NCBI GenBank assembly: GCA_000817105.1
Contig: JUEP01000014.1
Location: 1 to 60,725 of the forward strand
Length of the DNA stretch: 60,725 bases
Direction: 5' to 3'
Source: a marine actinobacterium MedAcidi-G3
GTDB taxonomy: Bacteria; Actinomycetota; Acidimicrobiia; Acidimicrobiales; Poriferisodalaceae
The notes under the pieces are model-generated. The model was not told where the DNA came from. It searched no databases and was given only the letters and a program-made list of their open reading frames with translations. The translations under genes were made by a program, and so were the position numbers. Of this stretch, positions 55,805 through 60,725 are shown in pieces (positions within the stretch are counted from its first letter, which is position 1; each line of letters begins with the position of its first letter).

Positions 55805-57619
55805 TTACTCAGCGGCTGTTTGGCTTATGACTACAGGAACCCAGCCGACCTCAGCGCCGGGCGGCGGTTCAACAATCAACTCTTGTTGTAATTCCACTAG
55901 TTCACCCTGGCTGGGAGGTTTGATGAACTCGGTTTGCTGCCCCCATTGGGTGTGTATTCGTTCAACTACGGACTGCAGTTCAGTTTTCTGTTGCGCGGTT
56001 AGTCCAAGTGTTTCGATTGCAGGCTGATCAACAAATCGGTACCACGTGTAGCGAAGGAGCGAACCGTCGTTTAGCTGGACTTCGCGGACCTGGGGGACCG
56101 GACCATCATCGAGTGTTGGGGCGTACCCAGATCGTCGTGCTGCTGTTGGGAAAGCCGCTTGTCTTGTGTTCAGCTCAGGAGGCGAGTTGGTCTTATTTTC
56201 GGCTAACCATTCGCTTTCAGATGCCCTGTAATGGGTTGGGAAAACCCCTGAATAGTCAGACCATTGAAGCCCCCAAGCCCAACCTTCTTTTTCGTTGGTG
56301 TCCCAGTCATCGAGCACCACGAAATTTTCTAAACCGGTTACCTCTCGTCCGGCTGACTGAAGTTCCCATCGATGGGTTTGCAGTGGCGCGTGCACCAAAG
56401 CTGTGTCGGCAACACCAAGTGGTAAAGCGCCGCCCTTAGATGCTTCGGTGAACTGGTCGAAGATCGCGTTGCGACCATAAAACGTCACGTCTTGATGAAA
56501 GACGGTGCGCCCTTGTTTGTCGACGGGGAAGCTAAGTGCGGCTACTCGAAGCCAGTCTTCATCGGGGGTGCCTGCGGTCAGGCCAGGTAGGTCGATGTGC
56601 GCGGCGAAGATTCTGTATTCGGTGTCAATCGGTCGATGATCAAGTCCCCGAAAATGAGAAGAAGGATGGTCCGTTGTGATTCGGCTCCATGCTTCAGGAG
56701 CCCAATATGCGACAGGGCCGCTGAAATTCTCGGACTCTAGGAACAATGTCCAGCTTTTATCGCCCACCGTTACCGCGTTGCGCTCATATGGCTTCGATAA
56801 CGGAAGGGCTACCCAGGCAGTTCCTAGTAACGCTCCATCATTTGGTTTAAATGTGATTCCGTCAGGTGGGACAACGATCCGATTAGAGAGTTGCACTAAC
56901 CCAGGAAGTATCTCTTGTTGGTTGCTCCAAGCCCACCCAGGGTTAGATGTGTCGGTGGTGTAGCAATCGGTATTTCCTGTAAGGCGGAACTTTGGTTGAG
57001 TGGAAGGGAACCGAGACTGCTCCCAATGTCCGACACCACCTTCAATGCTTTGAAAAACATCACGATAGGACGGCCCTCGTTCGGTGAGGAAATCACGAGC
57101 GAATGTGCCTTGAGGGCAAAGGGTCTCTAGGTAACGCCAGTTGTCGGGTATTAACCACGTTCCGCTAGCAGTCAACAGACCATGTGGTGGAAGCGTTGGA
57201 AAGGAACCCCAGAGAGCGGTGTAATAGCTGAGACCCCAGCCGAAGTCTCCTTGGGGACCAAACGCGGTGGCGCGAATCTGGCCATGTAAACCCGAAACAG
57301 AGGTGTCTACTCCTTGCGGCAGAGAAACCTGCTCGAGTTGAGCATCAGGCAAGAGAGGAGCTGGCCCTAAGAGGGCATCGGTACTGGGAACCGATATTTC
57401 GGAAGTGGCCCGAGGAGTTGTAACCGGGTGCTGCTCATCGAAGCTGCTTGTAGTGGCGAACGAAGGATGACGTTCGAACGCCTGATCAGTCTCTATGTCA
57501 GGTGCAGCGCAGCTAGTTACTGCGAAAAGCAGTAGCAGTATGAAAAGACGTGCGTTCGACAGAGAAACGAAATGTACCCGTAGTTGCGAGGAATGCAGTA
57601 CCTCTAGCCGAGAGAGCAA
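55805..57619 (-). CDS. Large secreted lipoprotein, function unknown
   Basis: About 604 aa. A hydrophobic stretch (ARLFILLLLFAVTSC) ends in a lipobox, so the protein is exported and lipid-anchored. The mature part is Trp/Pro-rich, beta-looking, with repeated motifs such as GDFGWGLSYY and EGWAWGLQW. I do not recognise a domain. Start is unusual: no ATG or GTG lies between the upstream gene's stop (57604) and the signal; the best is TTG 57619, overlapping that gene by 16 nt and lacking an obvious ribosome site. CTG or translational coupling remain possible. Confidence 0.7.
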   Translation of the reverse strand: MLSRLEVLHSSQLRVHFVSLSNARLFILLLLFAVTSCAAPDIETDQAFERHPSFATTSSFDEQHPVTTPRATSEISVPSTDALLGPAPLLPDAQLEQVSLPQGVDTSVSGLHGQIRATAFGPQGDFGWGLSYYTALWGSFPTLPPHGLLTASGTWLIPDNWRYLETLCPQGTFARDFLTERGPSYRDVFQSIEGGVGHWEQSRFPSTQPKFRLTGNTDCYTTDTSNPGWAWSNQQEILPGLVQLSNRIVVPPDGITFKPNDGALLGTAWVALPLSKPYERNAVTVGDKSWTLFLESENFSGPVAYWAPEAWSRITTDHPSSHFRGLDHRPIDTEYRIFAAHIDLPGLTAGTPDEDWLRVAALSFPVDKQGRTVFHQDVTFYGRNAIFDQFTEASKGGALPLGVADTALVHAPLQTHRWELQSAGREVTGLENFVVLDDWDTNEKEGWAWGLQWSDYSGVFPTHYRASESEWLAENKTNSPPELNTRQAAFPTAARRSGYAPTLDDGPVPQVREVQLNDGSLLRYTWYRFVDQPAIETLGLTAQQKTELQSVVERIHTQWGQQTEFIKPPSQGELVELQQELIVEPPPGAEVGWVPVVISQTAAE

Positions 57620-57804
57620 GCCATGTCTGCGCCGCAACACATTGGCGATTTGATTTTTCCGCAGCTGTCGTCGCTTGGGCACAATGAAATTTGCACTGTG
57701 GACCCATCATCTTTGGTTAGTACGTCATTCACTAATGGAACGTTGCACTTAGCGCAGGACGCGTTGACTGCCATTCCGCATGAAGGACAGGAGTAGGTGG
57801 CCAT
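57604..57804 (-). CDS. Small Cys-rich (zinc-ribbon-like) protein
   Basis: A 66-aa protein with nine cysteines: YSCPSCGM, CAKCNVP, LCPSDDSCGK, PMCCGADMACS. The pairs resemble two or three zinc knuckles, so it probably binds zinc or another metal; a metallothionein- or zinc-ribbon-type role is inferred. GGAGATAATC lies directly upstream of its ATG. It is followed on the same strand by the large lipoprotein, overlapping its suggested start. Confidence 0.8.
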   Translation of the reverse strand: MATYSCPSCGMAVNASCAKCNVPLVNDVLTKDDGSTVQISLCPSDDSCGKIKSPMCCGADMACSLG

Positions 57805-57923
57805 GATTATCTCCTAATCGTATGAATTGTTAGACCGATCTTAGATTATTTAGGCCTAGTAAGACAGGGGAGATAACACGAGGAACCGACCATAGCGATT
57901 CGCAGCGGCCTGAACGGACTGAT

Positions 57924-57995
57924 CTCCCTGCTTGGTTTCACAAACCTGGAAAATTTTTGTTACTAAGTGGGTGTACGCCCCCTGGGACTCGCACC
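57924..57995 (-). repeat. Decayed copy of tRNA-Lys 3' end and flank (copy A)
   Basis: Imperfect direct repeat of 59066-59138. Two exact blocks match: 57935-57953 with 59077-59095 (19 nt) and 57969-57989 with 59112-59132 (21 nt), separated by a diverged section with one indel. In copy B the second block is the 3' acceptor and T-stem of tRNA-Lys. In copy A the rest of the tRNA is degenerate. The 424-nt gap 57805-58228 has no gene; its only other item is a 10-bp palindrome CCGAGCTCGG. Confidence 0.75.
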
Positions 57996-58228
57996 CGAAC
58001 AGGAAACCAGGTCCGGAGCTACATGTTCGCTCGCCAGGGTGAGGCCTAGCAAGCATGTTTCTGCACCGAGCTCGGCACCTAGAGTCTCCTAGCTTGTGTG
58101 ATATACGAATTCGCGTTGCGTTACTCGCATTTCACGGGTCAGTTATTTTACGGTAATGGTGTGTTCATTGAAGAGAGCTATTGTCCTCATGATTTCCTTA
58201 ATTAACACATAACGAAAAGGTGGAAAAA

Positions 58229-58837
58229 GTGGCGTACCTAAGTGGAGTAGTTGTTCGCGTCTCAGACCAGGACAAATTCGAAGAGGATTGGAGTTCTTCC
58301 AGTCGACAGATGTTTCTCGACTCTGGTGCGACGAGCGTTCGCGTGGCGCAAAATGTAATGGGTGGGGATCAAGCAGGTGAGATAAACATCGCTTGCACTT
58401 GGGACTCGCTTGACTTGGCACTACGAGCGCCAGGAGATCTTAGGAAGAACCCTGAAATGATCGCTACGATGCAAGCTTCGGGCGTTCAGACATTGCGTCG
58501 CAGCCTTATGCTCGTTGACGCTGAGCGAGGCGTCCAAGAGGGCGAGTTTCTGAGCATGTTGGTGACGAGCGCCGATCAAGCTGACCCGGCGACTATGGAA
58601 GCCAATGCTGATGCCTTCTGGACACACATGGAAAGCGGAGCGAACGGCATCATGTGGTGTCGAGGCCTTGCTGCTGGTCCGCTAAACGGACTCTACATAG
58701 CGCTGACTGCATCGGATTCGGCCGACGCATTGATGGCCGCTAGTGCTGCAATGTTCGCAGACGCCAGTGTCCAGCAAATGATGGCCGAGCAAAACGCGCA
58801 AATGGTCGGTCGGGCCATGATGCGGGTAATCGGCTAA
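58229..58837 (+). CDS. Uncharacterised 202-aa protein, paralogue of the gene at 49186
   Basis: A 202-aa protein beginning MAYLSGVVVRVSDQ. It shares with the 49186 protein the same length (both 609 nt including the stop) and the motifs NVMGGDQAGEI, GVQTLRRSL and a final QQMMAEQNAQM. The two halves (about 1-85 and 105-200) look alike, as in a duplicated alpha+beta domain. GGTGG lies five nt before GTG 58229; GTG 58220 is an alternative. A rho-independent terminator follows. Confidence 0.8.
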   Translation: MAYLSGVVVRVSDQDKFEEDWSSSSRQMFLDSGATSVRVAQNVMGGDQAGEINIACTWDSLDLALRAPGDLRKNPEMIATMQASGVQTLRRSLMLVDAERGVQEGEFLSMLVTSADQADPATMEANADAFWTHMESGANGIMWCRGLAAGPLNGLYIALTASDSADALMAASAAMFADASVQQMMAEQNAQMVGRAMMRVIG

Positions 58838-58858
58838 TCCAAGCGAATTACAGTCAGA

Positions 58859-58890
58859 GGCCGCCCTTCGGGGCGGTCTTTTGTCGTTTT
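58859..58890 (+). terminator. Rho-independent terminator
   Basis: GGCCGCCC-TTCG-GGGCGGTC hairpin (58859-58878) with a UUCG tetraloop and a T-rich tail (TCTTTTGTCGTTTT). It follows the 202-aa protein stop at 58837 by 21 nt. A second, weaker hairpin is at 58984-58999 (GCCCG/CGGGC). Confidence 0.85.
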
Positions 58891-58894
58891 AGGG

Positions 58895-58963
58895 CTACTT
58901 GACCAGCATCATGATGACGAACACAACGCCGAATCCAATGAGTAAGAGATTGCCGGTTTTCAT
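58895..58963 (-). CDS. 22-residue small membrane peptide
   Basis: A 23-codon frame including the stop. The product starts MKTGNLLLIG, continues with a hydrophobic run, and ends MLVK, so it could form one membrane helix with basic ends. AGGA lies about 3-7 nt before the ATG. It is convergent with the terminator of the preceding gene. I cannot exclude chance, but the residue pattern and ribosome site suggest a real gene; no function is known. Confidence 0.45.
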   Translation of the reverse strand: MKTGNLLLIGFGVVFVIMMLVK

Positions 58964-59065
58964 TATTCCTAAGCCTAAGACGAGCCCGGCCTTCGGGCCA
59001 CTCTTTGTTGCTCTAGGCGACCGCCTCGTCTTCTATAGCTGTATTGCATATAGACATGGACGGTT

Positions 59066-59138
59066 CTCCCTGGTTCGTTTCACAAACCTGGAAAAATTCC
59101 ATTACCTGTTCGGGTGTACGCCCCCTGGGACTTGAACC
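59066..59138 (-). repeat. tRNA-Lys 3' end and flank (copy B of the direct repeat)
   Basis: The intact partner of copy A at 57924. It covers the 3' end of tRNA-Lys (from 59117 upward) and about 50 nt beyond its 3' end. The copies are in the same orientation, about 1.14 kb apart. Confidence 0.75.
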
Positions 59139-59189
59139 CAGAACCTGCGGATTAAGAGTCCGATGCTCTGCCAATTGAGCTAGAGGCGC
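59117..59189 (-). tRNA. tRNA-Lys (anticodon CTT)
   Basis: Read on the minus strand, a 73-nt cloverleaf: acceptor GCGCCTC pairs with GGGGCGT (two G-U pairs), the D arm is AGCTCAATTGGCAGAGC, the anticodon loop is CTCTTAA with CTT, and the T arm is CTGGG-TTCAAGT-CCCAG. Discriminator A; CCA is not encoded. Confidence 0.93.
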
Positions 59190-59321
59190 TAGAACTGCTC
59201 AGGGTACCGCGCACCTCAACCCAAAGACACTTGGTATTCGTTCAATTGGCATTTCGTTGACGCTTGCGTGCTGCTCTGATTGAAAATTTATGCCACAAGC
59301 AAAGCTTCTTGAAAGGTCAAA

Positions 59322-59333
59322 GGCCTCTAGGCC
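59322..59333. terminator. Weak hairpin downstream of tRNA-His
   Basis: GGCC-TCTA-GGCC lies 27 nt beyond the 3' end of tRNA-His on the minus strand, followed by a short T-containing run. It could be the tRNA-His terminator; the stem is short. Confidence 0.35.
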
Positions 59334-59359
59334 CCCAATAAAATAGGCCTAATGATTGG

Positions 59360-59434
59360 GGTGACCGAGGGGAATTGAACCCCCGACCTCCTGTGCCACA
59401 GACAGGCGCTCTAACCAACTGAGCTACGATCACC
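59360..59434 (-). tRNA. tRNA-His (anticodon GTG)
   Basis: Minus-strand cloverleaf: acceptor GTGATCG pairs with CGGTCAC, the anticodon loop is CTGTGGC with GTG, and the T loop is TTCAATT. Discriminator C and an encoded extra G at -1 (59434), the identity pair of histidine tRNA. CCA is not encoded. Confidence 0.95.
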
Positions 59435-59540
59435 AAGATGCACAAATCTTGCCACACTGTAAGAGTGGAAGTGAAGTGCAATGCATATCCTCACCGCTAA
59501 GCAGTAACAGACATACAGAGTGAACTAGGACAGAAGCAAA

Positions 59541-60503
59541 ATGCCAACTAATTATCAACGTCTTCAGCCACCGGTCGATTACATCCCTCGGATCACAGCT
59601 CAGTACTCTGGTTTGGGGTACGGCGAATACCAATGGCTTCAAAGCGAGGATGCACCCGCTTGGACTCCGCTATCGAAGCCGTTGAGCGAGTCGAAGCTGG
59701 GATTCATCTGCACTGGCGGAATTTATTCAGCTGGCCAAACTGCGTTCCATTTCAAAGATGACACCAGCTACAGAGCTATCCCGACCGACGTCAATGTCGA
59801 AGATCTGAGAGCTACCCACTTCGCTTATGACCTCACCGACGCGCGTAAGGACATCAACGTAGTTTTCCCAGTCGAACAGCTGCGAACCATGGTTGACGAA
59901 GGGGTAATCGATTCGTTAGCTCCTGATGCCTACACGCTGATGGGCGGTATCTACAGCACTCGAAGAGTCGTAGAAGAACTTATTCCGGCTCTTGTTGACC
60001 GCGTTCTTGCCGATGAAGTCGATGTAGTGCTTCTGGTGCCGGTCTGACCTGTCTGCCATCAGACCGTGGGTCTGATCGCACGAGCAATTGAAGAAGCTGG
60101 AGTTCCGACGCTCTCTATGTCTAGTGCTCGGGACATAACTCGTTCCGCATGGCCAGCACGGTCAGTTTATTTGGACTACCCGCTAGGGCATACGGCTGGC
60201 CAGCCGAACAAGCCTGAGCTCAATGAGGCCATAATGCGAGACACACTTGCAGCATTTGAATCGTTATCAGAACCAGGTTCGATGGCCCACCTACCGTACC
60301 GCTGGGCTGACACCGACGATTGGAAAGACAAAGTCTTCGCTCCGATGGAATCGAAGAAAGCTTCGGATGATTCGCCAGAATATGACGATGACCGAGTGGC
60401 CAGATATGACACGCCTCAATATCAGACCGATGACGACCAGACTGCTGCCGAACACAGCCATGATGGTGAAGAGTGTTTAGTTTGCGTGGGCATTGATTAC
60501 TGA
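59541..60503 (+). CDS. GrdB-like selenoprotein (glycine/sarcosine/betaine reductase B family) with in-frame TGA
   Basis: A 320-aa protein if TGA at 60045-60047 is read as selenocysteine 169. The motif becomes VVLLVPV-U-PVCHQTVGLIARAIE, a UxxC redox pair (U169, C172) at the place where the family has its Sec or Cys. Before it lie SKLGFICTGGIYSAGQ and TLMGGIYSTRRV; after it, SVYLDYPLGHTAGQPN. The downstream part has no independent start with a ribosome site. It probably performs a redox or reductive-cleavage role, substrate unknown; anaerobic glycine reduction is not implied. AGGA is 10 nt before the ATG. The tail is acidic and ends in a CxxC. It overlaps the NUDIX gene by one base. Confidence 0.88.
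60045..60075 (+). promoter_or_regulatory. UGA Sec codon and probable bacterial SECIS hairpin (GrdB-like gene)
   Basis: TCAGACC (60059-60065) and GGTCTGA (60069-60075) form a perfect 7-bp stem with the loop GTG, starting 11 nt after the TGA. That spacing is in the range known for SelB-bound bacterial SECIS stems, and the loop carries G and U. A competing hairpin uses GGTCTGA at 60041-60047. Confidence 0.65.
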
Positions 60504-60725
60504 TGACTGACCCGAGCCAGACTGCTTCGACAGGGCACGCATCGCCAGGCTCGGGCGGAGACTACGACCCAGAGTCCATTCCTATTCGTTCAGCGGCAAC
60601 GGTGCTCATCCTTGCTGACCGTCCCGACTTGCAGGTTCTGATGCTGAAACGGAACGCGCGATCTGTCTTCGTTGGTGACATGTGGGTTTTCCCTGGTGGT
60701 GCCGTCGACCCTGAAGACGCAACAC
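60503..60725 (+). CDS. NUDIX hydrolase, 3' end outside window
   Basis: Only the N-terminal 74 codons are visible. The sequence has IPIRSAATVLILADRPD, LKRNARSVFVGDMWVFPGG and AVDPED, which is the lead-in to the NUDIX box; the catalytic REUXEE part lies beyond the edge. The family hydrolyses nucleoside diphosphate-linked compounds, but some members act on CoA or lipids. Its ATG overlaps the stop of the GrdB-like gene by one base (TGATG). Confidence 0.82.
   Translation, partial: MTDPSQTASTGHASPGSGGDYDPESIPIRSAATVLILADRPDLQVLMLKRNARSVFVGDMWVFPGGAVDPEDAT

Noticed and set aside
57974-58047. Functional second tRNA-Lys
   Set aside because: Only the 3' acceptor part and flank match. The T loop is TGCGAGT instead of TTCRANN, the T stem is broken, and no anticodon arm forms.
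60066-60503. Separate gene starting at GTG 60066
   Set aside because: In frame with the upstream gene, begins mid-motif (QT-V-GLIAR) and lacks a ribosome site.
1-60725. CRISPR array, insertion sequence or prophage
   Set aside because: No regularly spaced repeats, transposase, integrase or phage structural genes were seen by eye.

Overview
The window reads as one contiguous bacterial chromosome segment, dense with genes on both strands and carrying no phage, insertion-sequence or CRISPR signal. Base composition looks close to balanced. Protein styles (form-II CoxL-like dehydrogenase, HyuA-HyuB fusion, many SDRs, CaiB/BaiF CoA-transferases, FmdB-free zinc ribbons, winged-helix methyltransferases) and the tmRNA/smpB, rph-rdgB, clpP, rpe neighbourhood suggest an uncultivated, probably aerobic and marine-type actinobacterium of the Acidimicrobiia kind. 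That placement is an inference from gene style; no 16S gene or marker phylogeny is available here.

Layout. 0-10.4 kb: an amidase (cut by the window edge) with a cupin, a convergent AlaX/enoyl-CoA hydratase pair, a ROK sugar kinase, a thioesterase, a lipoprotein, a DUF427 protein, a persulfide dioxygenase-rhodanese fusion, a methyltransferase and a Baeyer-Villiger-type monooxygenase. 10.4-18.1 kb is a housekeeping block: tmRNA (ssrA), smpB, rph, rdgB, a D-threonine-aldolase-like enzyme, clpP, a lipoprotein, rpe, a TrmA/RumA-type RNA methyltransferase and a thiolase, with a strong bidirectional terminator at 16788-16826. 18.1-55.7 kb is a catabolic region: CoxL-like molybdenum hydroxylase, HyuAB fusion with a YbaK deacylase, PLP aminotransferase plus amidase plus TesB thioesterase, CaiB/BaiF transferases (one a tandem fusion), dimethylglycine/sarcosine-dehydrogenase-like flavoprotein, DMT exporter, acyl-CoA ligase, R. 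etli-type asparaginase, SDRs, DUF35/thiolase pair and kynureninase. Together these suit uptake and oxidation of amino-acid, amide, methylated-amine and CoA-linked organic acids. 55.8-60.7 kb holds a large secreted lipoprotein, a Cys-rich small protein, an uncharacterised 202-aa protein, tRNA-Lys, tRNA-His, a GrdB-like gene and the start of a NUDIX gene.

The most notable content is two genes that look interrupted by TGA but are better read as selenoproteins. At 48628-49077 a BCP/PrxQ-type peroxiredoxin has TGA exactly at the peroxidatic cysteine (TPG-U-SKESC). At 59541-60503 a glycine/sarcosine/betaine-reductase-B-like protein has TGA in a U-P-V-C redox motif, with a perfect 7-bp hairpin 11 nt downstream that fits a bacterial SECIS element. 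An ordinary gene caller would truncate both. The selenocysteine machinery (selA, selB, selC, selD) is not in this window.

Other points of interest: two diverged 202-aa paralogues of unknown function with an internal duplication; a second, decayed copy of the tRNA-Lys 3' end and flank 1.1 kb away; a 22-residue single-membrane-segment peptide gene; a CoA-transferase fusion whose second half lacks the usual aspartate; an amidohydrolase lacking its HxH metal motif; and several unexplained inverted repeats in intergenic regions.
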